NCBI GenBank assembly: GCA_041319085.1
Contig: CP101033.1
Location: forward strand, 2,010,501-2,074,500
DNA: 64,000 bases
From: Aeromonas veronii
GTDB taxonomy: Bacteria; Pseudomonadota; Gammaproteobacteria; Enterobacterales; Aeromonadaceae
Direction of reading: 5' to 3'
Shown here: in pieces, positions 18,546-28,897 of the stretch
Position numbering within the stretch: the first letter of the stretch is position 1
Layout: each line of letters starts with the position of its first letter
The notes under the pieces: model-generated
What the model saw: only the letters and a program-made list of their open reading frames with translations
Database searches by the model: none
Told to the model about the DNA's origin: nothing
Made by a program: the position numbers and the translations under genes

Positions 18546-20066
18546 TCAGATCCCCGGTTTTCGCTCCGGGCAGCGGCCGATGATATCTGCCGGCAGATCG
18601 CCGTTATCCTGCTCCAGCACCACATCGAATCCCCACAGTTGATGGAGGTGCTTGAGCACCTCGTGGCGAGAGTCGCCAAGGGGGATGCGGTTGTGGGGCA
18701 CATAGCGCAGGGTGAGGGAGCGGTCCCCCTTCACGGCCACGTTGTAGACCTGAATATTGGGTTCCAGATTGCTGAGGTTGTACTGGGCCGACAGGGTGTT
18801 GCGCACCTGACGGTACCCCTCGTCATTGTGGATGGCAGAGACCTTCAGATAGTTCTTCAGATCGTCGTCATCGATGGCGAACAGCTTCATATCCCGCATC
18901 ACCTTCGGGCTTAAGAACTGGCTGATAAAGCTCTCATCCTTGAAGTTCTGCATGGCAAAATGCAACGTTTCCACCCAGTTGCTGCCAGCGTAATCGGGGA
19001 ACCACTGTCTGTCCTCCTCGGTCGGGTTCTCGCAGATGCGGCGCAGGTCGGTAAACATGGCAAACCCCAGCGCATAGGGATTGATCCCCGAGTAGTAGCG
19101 ACTGTTGTAGGCCGGTTGATAGACCACGTTGGTGTGGCTGTGCAGCACCTCCATCATGAAGCGATCGCTCAGCTTGCCCTCGTCATAGAGGTGATTGAGG
19201 ATGGTGTAGTGCCAGAAAGTGGCCCACCCCTCGTTCATCACCTGGGTCTGCTTTTGCGGATAGAAATACTGGCTGATCTTGCGCACGATGCGCACTATCT
19301 CGCGCTGCCAGGGTTCCAGCAAGGGGGCATTCTTCTCGATGAAGTAGAGAATGTTCTCCTGGGGCTCGGCGGGGTAGCGCCTGTCCTCCACGCCAGCGGC
19401 TTTATGCTGTTTGGGGAGGGTGCGCCACAACTCGTTGACCTGAGTCTGTAGATAATCTTCCCGCGCCTTCTGGCGCCGCTTCTCCTCGGCCATCGAGATC
19501 TTCTGCGGCCGCTTGTAACGATCCACCCCGTAGTTCATCAAGGCATGACAGGAGTCCAGTAATCTCTCTACTGCGTCAATACCGTGTTTTTCTTCACACT
19601 CGGTGATGTATTTTTTGGCAAACAGCAGGTAGTCGATAATGGATGATGCATCGGTCCACGCCTTGAACAGGTAGTTGTTCTTGAAGAAGGAGTTGTGACC
19701 GTAGCAGGCGTGTGCCATCACCAGTGCCTGCATCGGCATGGTGTTCTCCTCCATCAGGTAGGCGATGCAAGGGTCGGAGTTGATGACGATCTCGTAGGCC
19801 AGCCCCATCTGGCCGCGCTTGTAGTTGCGCTCGGTATGGATAAAGCGCTTGCCGAATGACCAGTGCTGGTAGCCGATCGGCATGCCAACGCTGGAGTAGG
19901 CATCCATCATCTGCTCGGCGGTGATCACTTCGATCTGGTTGGGGTAGGAGTCCAGCTTGTAGAAACGGGCGACCCGGGCGATCTCCTGATGATAGGTTTC
20001 CAGTAGATCGAAGTTCCAGTCTGGTCCGTCATCCAGTGGCGCTACACGTTTTTCAGTTTCGATCAT
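18546..20066 (-). CDS. ycgB: SpoVR family protein YcgB
   Basis: A 506-residue SpoVR-family protein. Conserved blocks are easily seen: YHQEIARVARFYKLDSYPNQ near residue 25, MNEGWATFWHYTILN near 277 and INPYALGFAMFTDLRRI near 325. The HGHNSFF-like HACYGHNSFFKNNYLF block is present near 116. The biochemical role is unknown; in enterobacteria ycgB is co-regulated with yeaGH in stationary phase and nitrogen stress. The ATG follows GAGGAGG, 9 bp after yeaH, completing a yeaG-yeaH-ycgB operon. Confidence 0.93.
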   Translation of the reverse strand: MIETEKRVAPLDDGPDWNFDLLETYHQEIARVARFYKLDSYPNQIEVITAEQMMDAYSSVGMPIGYQHWSFGKRFIHTERNYKRGQMGLAYEIVINSDPCIAYLMEENTMPMQALVMAHACYGHNSFFKNNYLFKAWTDASSIIDYLLFAKKYITECEEKHGIDAVERLLDSCHALMNYGVDRYKRPQKISMAEEKRRQKAREDYLQTQVNELWRTLPKQHKAAGVEDRRYPAEPQENILYFIEKNAPLLEPWQREIVRIVRKISQYFYPQKQTQVMNEGWATFWHYTILNHLYDEGKLSDRFMMEVLHSHTNVVYQPAYNSRYYSGINPYALGFAMFTDLRRICENPTEEDRQWFPDYAGSNWVETLHFAMQNFKDESFISQFLSPKVMRDMKLFAIDDDDLKNYLKVSAIHNDEGYRQVRNTLSAQYNLSNLEPNIQVYNVAVKGDRSLTLRYVPHNRIPLGDSRHEVLKHLHQLWGFDVVLEQDNGDLPADIIGRCPERKPGI

Positions 20067-20075
20067 GTGACCTCC

Positions 20076-21347
20076 TCACGCCGCTTGTTTCTTGAATAGC
20101 TCGCGGAACACCGGATAGATATCCTCGACCTTGCGAATGTGCTCCATCGCAAAGTGGGGGAACTGGCTGGCTACCGACTCATATTCGTGCCACAGGGTCT
20201 GGTGGGCACGGGTGGTGATCTCGATGTAGGAGTAGTACCGCACCCTTGGCATGATATCTCGCGCCAGGATCTCCCTGCACTGCGGTGAGTCATCGGCCCA
20301 GTTGTCACCGTCCGATGCCTGCGCCGCATAGATGTTCCACTGGTTGGCCGGGTAACGCTCGTTGATGATGTCGTTCATCATCTTGAGGGCGCTGGAGACG
20401 ATGGTGCCGCCGGTCTCCTGGGAGTAGAAGAACTCGTGTTCATCCACCTCTTTGGCCTGGGTATGGTGGCGGATATAGACCACTTCTACGTTCTTGTAAG
20501 TCCGGCTCAGGAACAGATAGAGCAGGATATAGAAACGCTTGGCCATCTCCTTGGTGGCCTGATCCATGGAGCCCGAGACGTCCATCAGGCAGAACATCAC
20601 CGCCTGGCTGGAGGGGACGGGCCGTTTGACGAAGTTGTTGAACTTGAGATCGAAGGTGTCGATAAAGGGCACCGCATCGATCCGTCGTTTCAGCTCCCTG
20701 ATCTCCTTCTCGAGCAGGGCGATTTCGGCAAAGTGCTCGTTGGGATCGGTGGCCAGCAGGGCAAGCCGATCTTCCAGTTCATGCAGTTGGCGTTTTTTGC
20801 CCGCTTGCAGCGCCATACGCCGCGCCAGCGAATTTTGCAGCGAGCGCACCACGTTGATGTTGGCGGGCACCCCGTTTGAGGTGTAGCCCGCACGGTAGGT
20901 TTTGACTTCCATCAGCTGGTTGAGCTGGGTTTTCTGCAGCCGCGGCAGTTCCAGATCTTCAAACAGCAGATCCAGGTACTCATCCTTGGAGATCTGGAAC
21001 ACGAAATCATCGGCCCCTTCACCCTGATTGGATGCCTGTCCTTCCCCGGAACCCTGTCCTCCGGCCCCTCCTTTGGGGCGGTCAATCTTGTCGCCGGAGA
21101 CGAACTGATCATTGCCGGGATGCACCATCTCCCGCTTACCGCCGTGCCCCTGATGAAAATGGGGCTCGCCGATATCCTTGGTGGGGATGCTGATGCTCTC
21201 GCCCTTGTCTACGTCCTGAATGCTGCGTTTGGAGACAGCATCCGATACCGCTTGTTTTATCTGCTTCTTGTAGCGGCGGATGAAGCGCTGCCGATTGACA
21301 GCGCTTTTGTTTTTGCCGTTGAGCCTGCGGTCGATAAAATGCGCCAT
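20076..21347 (-). CDS. yeaH: YeaH/YhbH family protein
   Basis: A 423-residue UPF0229 protein (E. coli YeaH ~427). It starts [19 protein letters not shown] and carries a Gly-rich segment (about 85-110). The C-terminal half has a von Willebrand A-like fold with [23 protein letters not shown] as a MIDAS-type D-x-S-x-S motif. The ATG at 21347 follows GGGGGAG; a longer frame upstream lacks support. It sits between the YeaG kinase and YcgB genes, its usual partners in the stationary-phase stress module. Confidence 0.93.
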   Translation of the reverse strand: MAHFIDRRLNGKNKSAVNRQRFIRRYKKQIKQAVSDAVSKRSIQDVDKGESISIPTKDIGEPHFHQGHGGKREMVHPGNDQFVSGDKIDRPKGGAGGQGSGEGQASNQGEGADDFVFQISKDEYLDLLFEDLELPRLQKTQLNQLMEVKTYRAGYTSNGVPANINVVRSLQNSLARRMALQAGKKRQLHELEDRLALLATDPNEHFAEIALLEKEIRELKRRIDAVPFIDTFDLKFNNFVKRPVPSSQAVMFCLMDVSGSMDQATKEMAKRFYILLYLFLSRTYKNVEVVYIRHHTQAKEVDEHEFFYSQETGGTIVSSALKMMNDIINERYPANQWNIYAAQASDGDNWADDSPQCREILARDIMPRVRYYSYIEITTRAHQTLWHEYESVASQFPHFAMEHIRKVEDIYPVFRELFKKQAA

Positions 21348-21370
21348 AACTCCCCCTTGAACAGTCAGGG

Positions 21371-23293
21371 TCAGGATGACTTGCGTACCCTGAGATACCA
21401 TTCGGAGAGCAGCCGCACCTGTTTGCGGGTGTAGCCTTTCTCCATCATCCGTTCGACAAAGTTATCGTGCTTCTTCTGCTCCTCGGCCGAGGTTTTGCTG
21501 TTGAAGGAGATAACCGGCAGCAGCTCTTCCGTATTGGAGAACATCTTCTTCTCGATCACGGTGCGCAGCTTCTCGTAACTGGTCCAGTTGGGGTTACGGC
21601 CTGCATTGTTGGCCCGGGCCCGCAGCACGAAGTTGACGATTTCGTTGCGGAAATCTTTCGGGTTGCTGATCCCGGCGGGTTTTTCAATTTTCTCCAGCTC
21701 GCTGTTGAGGGACGCTCTGTCAAACAGCTGGCCGGTTTCAGGGTCACGGTACTCCTGATCCTGGATCCAGAAGTCGGCGTAGGTGACGTAGCGATCGAAG
21801 ATGTTCTGACCGTACTCGGAGTAAGACTCGAGATAGGCGGTCTGGATCTCCTTGCCGATAAACTCCACATAGCGCGGGGTCAGATAGCCCTTGATGAACT
21901 CAAGGTAGCGATCGTGCAGCTCTTGCGGGAACTGTTCGCGCTCGATTTGCTGCTCCAGCACATAGAAGAGGTGCACCGGGTTGGCGGCCACTTCCGCGTG
22001 GTCGAAGTTGAAGACGCGGGAGAGGATCTTGAACGCAAAGCGGGTAGAGAGACCATTCATCCCCTCATCCACACCTGCGTAGTCACGATACTCCTGATAG
22101 CTCTTCGCCTTGGGATCTGTGTCTTTGAGGCTTTCGCCATCATAGACCCGCATCTTGGAGTAGATGCTGGAGTTTTCCGGCTCTTTCAGCCGTGACAACA
22201 CCGAGAACTGACCCAGCAGCTCGAGGGTGCCCGGGGCACACTTGGCCTCAGTCAATTCGCTGTTGATCAGCAGCTTCTCGTAGATCTTCACCTCTTCCGA
22301 GACGCGCAAGCAGTAAGGCACCTTGACGATGTAGACCCGGTCGAGGAAAGCTTCGTTGTTCTTGTTGTTGCGGAACTGCTGCCACTCGGATTCGTTGGAG
22401 TGAGCCAGCAGAATGCCGTCAAAGGGGAGGGCTGAGAGCCCCTCGGTGCCGTTGTAGTTACCCTCTTGGGTCGCCGTCAGTAGCGGGTGCAGCACCTTGA
22501 TGGGCGCTTTGAACATCTCAACAAATTCCATCACCCCCTGGTTCGCCTTGCAAAGCGCACCTGAGTAGGAATAAGCATCGGCGTCATCCTGGGCGAAATG
22601 CTCCAGCATGCGGATATCAACCTTGCCGACCAGTGAGGAGATGTCCTGGTTGTTGTCATCACCGGGTTCAGTTTTGGCGATGGCAATCTGGTCGAGGATG
22701 GAAGGGTTGACCTTCTCTACCTTGAACTTGCTGATGTCACCACCAAACTCGTGCAGTCGTTTGGCGGCCCAAGGCGACATAATGGGACGCAGGTAGCGGC
22801 GCGGGATGCCGTACTCTTTTTCCAGGATCTCGCCATCCTCTTCGATGTCAAACAGACAGAAGGGGTGGTCGTTGACCGGTGAGCCCTTGATGCGATAGAT
22901 GGGCACCTTCTGCATCAGGGATTTGAGTTTCTCTGCCAGGGAGGATTTACCACCGCCAACGGGGCCAAGCAGATAGAGGATCTGTTTCTTCTCCTCCAGC
23001 CCTTGGGCGGAGTGTTTGAGGTAGGAGACGATCTGTTCGATGGCCTCTTCCATCCCGTAGAAATCCTTGAAGGCGGGATAGCGTGCCACGACACGGTTTG
23101 AGAAGAGTCGGCTCAGTCTGGGGTTGGTTGAAGTGTCTACCATCTCCGGCTCACCGATGGCGGTCAGCAGACGTTCGGCGGCGGAGGCGTAGCAAGCTTT
23201 GTCCTGCTTACACATATCCAGGAACTCCTGGATGGTATATTCCTCTTCTCTCGCTTTTTCATATCGCTGTTGGTAATGCTCGAATATGCCCAT
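21371..23293 (-). CDS. yeaG: PrkA-family serine protein kinase YeaG
   Basis: A 640-residue PrkA-type protein (E. coli YeaG 644) with an AAA ATPase-like N-terminal domain and a C-terminal PrkA kinase domain. The P-loop [15 protein letters not shown] lies near residue 110, and [17 protein letters not shown] near 285 is family-typical. YeaG autophosphorylates and takes part in the stationary-phase and nitrogen-starvation response. It heads yeaG-yeaH-ycgB and follows GAGGG. No canonical sigma-54 site was found in the ~390 bp upstream. Confidence 0.94.
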   Translation of the reverse strand: MGIFEHYQQRYEKAREEEYTIQEFLDMCKQDKACYASAAERLLTAIGEPEMVDTSTNPRLSRLFSNRVVARYPAFKDFYGMEEAIEQIVSYLKHSAQGLEEKKQILYLLGPVGGGKSSLAEKLKSLMQKVPIYRIKGSPVNDHPFCLFDIEEDGEILEKEYGIPRRYLRPIMSPWAAKRLHEFGGDISKFKVEKVNPSILDQIAIAKTEPGDDNNQDISSLVGKVDIRMLEHFAQDDADAYSYSGALCKANQGVMEFVEMFKAPIKVLHPLLTATQEGNYNGTEGLSALPFDGILLAHSNESEWQQFRNNKNNEAFLDRVYIVKVPYCLRVSEEVKIYEKLLINSELTEAKCAPGTLELLGQFSVLSRLKEPENSSIYSKMRVYDGESLKDTDPKAKSYQEYRDYAGVDEGMNGLSTRFAFKILSRVFNFDHAEVAANPVHLFYVLEQQIEREQFPQELHDRYLEFIKGYLTPRYVEFIGKEIQTAYLESYSEYGQNIFDRYVTYADFWIQDQEYRDPETGQLFDRASLNSELEKIEKPAGISNPKDFRNEIVNFVLRARANNAGRNPNWTSYEKLRTVIEKKMFSNTEELLPVISFNSKTSAEEQKKHDNFVERMMEKGYTRKQVRLLSEWYLRVRKSS

Positions 23294-23686
23294 AACTTTG
23301 CCCTCGTTATAGTCGCTTACCCTGAAAAAAGTGGATAACTGCTTTTGTGTTGTGCGCTGTTAAAGCCTAGTCAACAGACTCCAGTAATCCATTACGGTTG
23401 ATTGGTTAAATTCTGAAGAATCCTGCCCGATCCTTGTGCGGGGGAGGGTCAGTCAACAACACCGCTATGTTACTGACTGTTAAATTATTTTTGCCACGAT
23501 AGTGAGGTAAATGTCAAAGACATAAAAAATAAATGTTTATGGGAAACGGGGAACTTATTGCAAAAAGATTAAGGGGTTTGACGAAAGGCAATGGGGCTGC
23601 GGGTTGGCGGGGTTGTGGATGAAAATATCATTACGTGAACGTCAACATAAATACACCCACTTGGAGTCAAAGCTCTAATTTTTACA
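23294..23686. other. Intergenic region upstream of yeaG
   Basis: About 390 bp that must hold the yeaG promoter on the minus strand. No gene or clear operator was recognised. The plus-strand end runs into the promoter of the putative small RNA. Confidence 0.4.
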
Positions 23687-23715
23687 TTGACGCTACATTT
23701 TGAGTGCCCTAGATT
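23687..23715 (+). promoter_or_regulatory. Strong sigma-70 promoter of a putative small RNA
   Basis: TTGACG (23687-23692), a 17-bp spacer and TAGATT (23710-23715). No open reading frame with a ribosome-binding site follows; instead a terminator comes ~85 bp later. Confidence 0.6.
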
Positions 23716-23721
23716 GGCGAT

Positions 23722-23830
23722 GTGTGAGCAGCATGACGCTTTAGCAAGAGAGTTGACTGTTACCTCACCAAGCTCTGTTTAAGCACGTTTCCGTTGGCTT
23801 GACCCTCGCAACCGCGAGGGTCTTCTTTTT
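23722..23830 (+). ncRNA. Putative small RNA (~110 nt)
   Basis: A stand-alone transcription unit. The promoter above predicts a start near 23722. A Rho-independent terminator closes it: GACCCTCGC (23801-23809), loop AACC, GCGAGGGTC (23814-23822), then TTCTTTTTT. The interval contains no plausible coding frame and lies between two genes on the opposite strand. It was not recognised as Spot 42, GcvB, RyhB, GlmZ or another standard sRNA by eye. Length and T-rich terminator fit an Hfq-dependent regulator. Confidence 0.55.
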
Positions 23831-23906
23831 TCAGCATCCGCAGATGCGTATCGCTGCGGATGGATTTAGAGGCCGCGCATGATCACCCGATCATAGCGAT
23901 CACCGA

Positions 23907-25820
23907 TCAAGGGTAGGCTTGTTGCACAGCTGTCAGGACGCGGGCAAACGGGTGTGCGGCCAGTTGGCCTGCGCCCGCCAGTGATTTGGCCTTGACCCGG
24001 CTGGTCAGCGGCGTGGCGATACCGCACAGGAAACGGGCCAGGACACGAGCATCCACTGAACCAGTCTTGGCAATCAGCGGATCGCACCAGGCACGGATCC
24101 CCGCCTCGTTTGGCATGGTCAGTGAGGGCAGGGGCGGGAGATGCGCCACCTCGCCGCGGCAAACCGAGCAGTGGCCGCAATGAATCGGCGCTGCCTCATC
24201 GGCGAAATAGCGGGCGAGGCGGTGACTCAGGCACTCATCCGAGGTGAAAAAGTCGAGCATGGCTTGCAGTCTGGCCAGCTCGCTCTGCTCTTTTTGCAGG
24301 AACAGGGCGTGCAGGGCGTTTGCCTCCTGCTCGTTGTCCCATCCCTGACGGGTGATCCGGTAGACCTCGGTCATCTGCTTGCTTTCAAGCTCAATCCAGC
24401 CCTGCTGCTGCAGGTAGTCAAGCGCCGCAACCGCCCGCTGTCGCTCCCCCTGATAGCCCTGCCAGAGGGCGTCAAAGTCCATGGTGCACCAGCTGCGCGC
24501 TTGCGGGGCGCAGGCGAACAGTTGCTCCAGAAACTGGCGACGATCCGGATTGAAGCGACTCACTATCTCGCCTTTATCCAGCACAAACTTGAAGCGGTAG
24601 TCAGCGTAGTAGCTGTAGGCCGGGGTGATGATGCCCGCCATCTCCAGATAGACCAGCAGGGTTTTAAGGGGCAACTGACGGATATTGGTGTCGTTGGAGA
24701 GGCGCAGCAGGGTGAATTCCCACTCATTCCCGCTCTGCCCGATGATGGCGAGCAGCTGGAGGATGGCACTCAAATCCGGGGTATCGCCGTAGACGAAGTT
24801 CTCCAGCACTGGCAGCTGGCTCTGGTTGGCCAGCACGATACAGCGTGATGGCTGGCCATCCCGTCCGGCGCGGCCAATCTCCTGGCTGTAGTTCTCGATG
24901 GATTTGGGTAGATCGTAGTGAATGACCCGCCGGATATCCGCTTTGTCGATGCCCATGCCAAAGGCGATGGTGGCGACGATGCAATCCACCTTGCCCGCCA
25001 TGAAGTCGTGCTGGATCTGGCTGCGCAGCGCCGAGTCGAGTCCGGCATGGTAGGCACGGGCGTTGATCCCTTGCCTAATGAGCTGCTCGGCGCAGGCTTC
25101 GGCGGTGTGCTGCAAGGTGACGTAGACGATGGTGGGGGCAGTCGGTTCTTGCGTCAGCGTTCGTGCGAGCCAGCCGTCCCGCGCGTCAGGCGCCAGGGGG
25201 ATGACCGCCAGATCAAGATTGGAACGGTAGAAACCGGTGACTACAACTCCTTCAGGCTCGATGCCGAATTTGGTCTGCATATCCTGAATAACCGCCGGTG
25301 TGGCGGTGGCGGTCAGCAGCAACACCTGCGGGATCTTCAGGTCATGGCGGTAGCTCGGCAGCTTGAGGTAGTCGGGGCGAAAGTTGTGGCCCCACTCCGA
25401 GATGCAGTGCGCCTCATCGACGACCAGCAGCGAGAGCGGCACTTGTTCGATAAAGCGGCGAAAACGCTCGTTCTTGAGCCGCTCCACCGAAATCATCAGG
25501 ATCTTGAGTTGTCCATCCAGCGCTTGCTGCATCACTCTGCGGCTCTCTTCCGGACTTTGGCTCGAGTCGAGGGTGGCGGCGCTTATTCCCTTGCTTTTGA
25601 GGAAGGCGAGCTGATCGTGCATCAGCGCCAGCAGCGGCGAGATCACCAGGGTCAGATGGGGCAGGGCGAGGGCGGGCAGCTGATAGCAGAGGGACTTGCC
25701 GGAGCCGGTGGGAAAGATGGCGGCGGCACTCTGGCCAGCCAGCACCCGGCTGATCACCGCCTCCTGGCCTGGCCTGAGTGTGGAGAAACCAAAATATTGG
25801 TTGAGCAGGGATGGGATCAT
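23907..25820 (-). CDS. RecQ-family ATP-dependent DNA helicase
   Basis: A 637-residue superfamily 2 helicase. Motifs in order: FPTGSGKSLCYQLPAL (Walker A, ~35-50), VVDEAHCISEWGHNFRPDY (Walker B and aromatic loop), LLTATATP, and QEIGRAGRDGQPSRC (motif VI). The C-terminal part has Zn-binding cysteines in HCGHCSVCRG. It lacks a clear HRDC domain and has a longer middle region than canonical RecQ, so it is a RecQ-like paralogue. The ATG at 25820 follows GGAG; an extended frame upstream is not supported. The role is presumably DNA repair or recombination. Confidence 0.85.
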   Translation of the reverse strand: MIPSLLNQYFGFSTLRPGQEAVISRVLAGQSAAAIFPTGSGKSLCYQLPALALPHLTLVISPLLALMHDQLAFLKSKGISAATLDSSQSPEESRRVMQQALDGQLKILMISVERLKNERFRRFIEQVPLSLLVVDEAHCISEWGHNFRPDYLKLPSYRHDLKIPQVLLLTATATPAVIQDMQTKFGIEPEGVVVTGFYRSNLDLAVIPLAPDARDGWLARTLTQEPTAPTIVYVTLQHTAEACAEQLIRQGINARAYHAGLDSALRSQIQHDFMAGKVDCIVATIAFGMGIDKADIRRVIHYDLPKSIENYSQEIGRAGRDGQPSRCIVLANQSQLPVLENFVYGDTPDLSAILQLLAIIGQSGNEWEFTLLRLSNDTNIRQLPLKTLLVYLEMAGIITPAYSYYADYRFKFVLDKGEIVSRFNPDRRQFLEQLFACAPQARSWCTMDFDALWQGYQGERQRAVAALDYLQQQGWIELESKQMTEVYRITRQGWDNEQEANALHALFLQKEQSELARLQAMLDFFTSDECLSHRLARYFADEAAPIHCGHCSVCRGEVAHLPPLPSLTMPNEAGIRAWCDPLIAKTGSVDARVLARFLCGIATPLTSRVKAKSLAGAGQLAAHPFARVLTAVQQAYP

Positions 25821-26166
25821 GGCAAGGCTCCGCGGCAAATGGGGGATGATAGCACAGTGACGCCGGGCACGAATGGCACAGGCAGGTGAGGGTAGAGAGT
25901 GTTGATAAAACGTACAGAAATGGACGGTTACGCTACCGTTAAGGTTTTGTTGTGGTCTTTCGTGATGTAAATGGGATATTTTTTGGTGAATCTCTGGAAA
26001 AAAAAGATGGCGAATGGGATATTCCGTCATGCATTCCGGTAACTGGCGGATCGGCCCGACAGAAGGCCTGCCACAGTGACCACATTCGGGCGACAAGGGT
26101 CTTCCCCGATGAATGATTACAGACAGGACTCATAATTCATGCACTACGGTGCCTAGGGACTTTTTG

Positions 26167-27417
26167 ATGACACAACAACACCCCCTCCTTCGGCTGGTCA
26201 ATAGCACCAGTCTCGTCAGTCAGATCCTGGTTGGTCTGGTATTCGGGATCTTGCTGGCATTGTTTGCGCCCGAGTGGGCGAAAACGGTAGGCTTGCTCGG
26301 CAGCCTGTTCGTTGGCGCACTGAAAGCGGTAGCACCGCTGCTGGTATTCGTACTGGTCATGGCGGCCATCATTGGTCACAAGCAGGGCCAGAAGACCAGT
26401 ATGCGGCCGATCCTGCTGCTCTATCTGTTTGGCACCTTCTCTGCGGCCGTGGTCGCGGTGATTGCCAGCTTCCTGTTCCCCTCCGACCTCCATCTGGTCG
26501 CCAATTCAGCCGAGATCACCCCGCCTGGCGGGATCTCCGAGGTACTGCAGACGCTGTTGTTCAACGTGGTGACCAACCCGGTCAAGGCGCTGATGGATGC
26601 CAACTATATCGGGATCCTGGCATGGGCCATTGGTCTGGGTATTGCCATGCGTCATGCCAACGAGAGCACCAAGGCGCTGATCACCGATCTGTCACACGGT
26701 GTCTCCACCATAGTCAAAGCGGTGATCCGCTGCGCCCCGCTCGGTATTCTGGGTTTGGTTGCCTCGACCCTGGCCGAGACCGGCTTCGACGCCCTGTTTG
26801 GCTATGCCCAACTGCTGATGGTGCTGATCGGCTGCATGCTGTTTATCGCCTTCGTGGTCAACCCGCTGATCGTGTTCTGGAAGATCAAGCGCAACCCCTA
26901 TCCGCTGGTACTGACCTGCATTAAAGAGAGCGGCGTGACCGCCTTCTTTACCCGCAGCTCTGCCGCCAACATCCCGGTCAACATGGCGCTGGCCGAGAAG
27001 CTGCGCTTGCCGAAAGACACCTATGCGGTATCCATCCCGCTGGGAGCCACCATCAACATGGCCGGTGCTGCCATCACCATTACCGTGCTCTCCATGGCGG
27101 CGGTACACACGCTGGGGATGGAAGTGGATATGGCAACAGCCGTGCTGCTCTCTTTAGTGGCGACTGTCAGTGCCTGCGGTGCGTCCGGTGTAGCCGGTGG
27201 CTCTTTGCTGCTGATCCCTCTGGCGTGCAGCTTGTTTGGCATCAGCAACGATATCGCCATGCAGGTGGTAGCCGTCGGCTTTATCATCGGCGTGCTGCAA
27301 GATTCTGCCGAGACAGCCCTTAACAGCTCCACCGACGTGCTGTTCACTGCCGCGGCTTGCATGGCCGAAGATGAAACCCTGCTGGAAAGCGCCGCCCTGA
27401 CTAGCCGCGAGGTGTGA
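26167..27417 (+). CDS. sstT: Serine/threonine:sodium symporter SstT
   Basis: A 416-residue dicarboxylate/amino acid:cation symporter family protein (E. coli SstT 414) with about eight membrane helices and re-entrant hairpins. Signature stretches are [29 protein letters not shown] and [16 protein letters not shown]. It imports serine and threonine with sodium. The ATG at 26167 fits the family N-terminus ([20 protein letters not shown]). It ends at a good terminator. Confidence 0.94.
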   Translation: MTQQHPLLRLVNSTSLVSQILVGLVFGILLALFAPEWAKTVGLLGSLFVGALKAVAPLLVFVLVMAAIIGHKQGQKTSMRPILLLYLFGTFSAAVVAVIASFLFPSDLHLVANSAEITPPGGISEVLQTLLFNVVTNPVKALMDANYIGILAWAIGLGIAMRHANESTKALITDLSHGVSTIVKAVIRCAPLGILGLVASTLAETGFDALFGYAQLLMVLIGCMLFIAFVVNPLIVFWKIKRNPYPLVLTCIKESGVTAFFTRSSAANIPVNMALAEKLRLPKDTYAVSIPLGATINMAGAAITITVLSMAAVHTLGMEVDMATAVLLSLVATVSACGASGVAGGSLLLIPLACSLFGISNDIAMQVVAVGFIIGVLQDSAETALNSSTDVLFTAAACMAEDETLLESAALTSREV

Positions 27418-27441
27418 TCAGATAGATTGAATATTCAATTC

Positions 27442-27469
27442 AGCCCCTCTTTTCGAGGGGCTTTTTTTG
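27442..27469 (+). terminator. Terminator of sstT
   Basis: An 8-bp stem AGCCCCTC (27442-27449) and GAGGGGCT (27455-27462) with a pentanucleotide loop and seven T. Confidence 0.92.
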
Positions 27470-27994
27470 GTTATGTCCCAATTCCGTATTGAAAGGCTAA
27501 GCGTGAAGTAGGCCATCACCTTGAGGTCGACCATCATGGATGCCCCAGTCTTTCAACACCGGTTGTCCCTCTTTCCCCAGTTACCCCTGCGCCAGCGCCG
27601 TGGATGCAAGAGCACGTTACACTATTTTGCCGATTGCGCTGCCAAGGTCACAACGTATCTCGCCATGAAGCCGGGTCGCAATGGACAGAAAGACACACTC
27701 TTGCCCGATATTCCAGAGATGGTAGGTATAATGATGCATGGCTCAACGTCCGTGGCCGCTTAGCCCTGATTCAGGGGTAGGGGACGTGGCCATCTTCGGG
27801 GGGGAATATGCCATGCAGATCTGGCTTGACCCATAAGGTGGCCGCTTGTTGCCTCACGGTCAGCGATGTGGTGGCGCAGTGTGAACATCACTTTCTGGCA
27901 GCAGCAGGGTGAGGCAGCTCGCCGGCGTGGCCGGGCACTGATCTGTAGATCTCCGTCAATGGTCGGAGCAGGCTGCAGAGCGTGGAGGAATTTG
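27470..27994. other. Region left of dif without a recognisable gene
   Basis: About 520 bp. An 80-codon frame at 27521-27763 has no ribosome-binding site or recognised similarity. The sequence looks like gene debris, in keeping with the RND-pump fragment that follows. Confidence 0.35.
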
Positions 27995-28362
27995 GTGTCA
28001 TTATCGTTAAGTCTGGTAGCGAAGACCATGCCCCAAGGGCTTGAAGATCGTATTGCCTACGATCCGACCCCGTTCGTACACGACTCCATCGACTCGGTGG
28101 TGCACACCATGCTCGAGGCGATCTGGCGGATATCCTGTTCCTGCAGACCTGGCGCACCGCCATCATCCGCATCTGGCGGTGTCTGTCTCCCTCATAGCGA
28201 CCTTCACAGTCATGCTGCTGTTGGCTTCTACCTCAATGCGCTGACCCTGTTTGGGCTTGTGCTCGCAATAGGTCAAGTAGTGGATAATGTCGAACAAAAT
28301 ATCGAGGTGGGGCTGTCGCCGCGTCAACGCCAGCTGACCCAGCGATTTGGGGTCGTGAAGTA
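27995..28362 (+). pseudogene. Fragment of an RND efflux pump inner-membrane gene
   Basis: A decayed piece of an AcrB/MexB-type transporter, readable only by switching frames. MPQGLEDRIAYDPTPFVHD and SIDSVVHTMLEAI match the end of the first porter loop. VSLIATFTVMLLLA matches TM2-TM3, and NALTLFGLVLAIGQVVD, with frame-mates NVEQNIEVGLSPRQ, matches the conserved TM4 (N-x-L-T-L-F-G-L-V-L-A-I-G) segment. At least two frameshifts, and both ends of the gene are missing. It stops 18 bp before the dif site. Confidence 0.7.
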
Positions 28363-28379
28363 ATTTATTTCTGCATCAT

Positions 28380-28407
28380 ATTTAACATAATATACATTAT
28401 GCGCAGT
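28380..28407 (-). other. dif: Chromosomal dif site (XerC/XerD recombination site)
   Basis: Read on the plus strand, ATTTAACATAA (28380-28390), centre TATACA (28391-28396) and TTATGCGCAGT (28397-28407). On the minus strand this is the gamma-proteobacterial dif: XerC arm ACTGCGCATAA, 6-bp centre TGTATA, XerD arm TTATGTTAAAT, identical to E. coli dif except for the two outermost bases of the XerC arm. It marks the replication terminus where XerCD/FtsK resolve chromosome dimers, and it is the attachment site of Xer-using filamentous phages. A phage remnant lies just to the right. Confidence 0.92.
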
Positions 28408-28437
28408 AATGGGTTTCTACGCTTTGAGGTTTTTTCG

Positions 28438-28869
28438 ATGAAACAAAGCCGTCGCCCACAGGATCGACTCTCGCTGGATGCGTTAACCGCCGGTGTCGAC
28501 CTGTTGGCACAACTGCGGCGCCATCGGTTTCGGCGAATGGATATCACTGTACCTGATGACCACCAGTTGCTGTGGTTCGATGTGTTCCCGCTGGCCAGTG
28601 CACTGGTGTTGATGAGTGGCGACGTTCCGCTGTGGGTCTGCCGCTGGCAGGTGGTCGACCGGGTGGCGGTTATCCACGACTGGCGAGCGTTCTGGTACAC
28701 CCATCAACAGGATTTGGCTCATTTGCCGCAGGAAGCGATTTGCTGGCTGTCCGGTCGTTACCAGGTGCAATGGGCTGCGCCCAGTGGCGGACACTTCTGG
28801 CGACGCTGTTTACGTGAGGCCCGAGCTCGGGGCCTGTCGGTGAACGCTGGTGCCATCGGCCAGCCCTAA
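28438..28869 (+). CDS. Uncharacterised protein beside dif
   Basis: A 143-residue protein, not recognised. ATG at 28438 follows GAGGT with good spacing; the frame is also open back into dif but with no signal. The product is rich in Trp and Arg (about ten Trp), begins MKQSRRPQDRLSLDALTAGVD, has no signal peptide, and shows a moderately hydrophobic stretch WFDVFPLASALVLMSGDVPL near residues 43-62. It starts 31 bp from dif and is convergent with the next gene. It may be cargo of a Xer-integrated element. Confidence 0.55.
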   Translation: MKQSRRPQDRLSLDALTAGVDLLAQLRRHRFRRMDITVPDDHQLLWFDVFPLASALVLMSGDVPLWVCRWQVVDRVAVIHDWRAFWYTHQQDLAHLPQEAICWLSGRYQVQWAAPSGGHFWRRCLREARARGLSVNAGAIGQP

Positions 28870-28897
28870 ACATCGCTCACCGGGTTGGGTGGCTCGG

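Noticed and set aside
27521..27763. An 80-codon plus-strand frame as a gene
   Set aside because: No ribosome-binding site, no recognised similarity, and it lies among gene debris.
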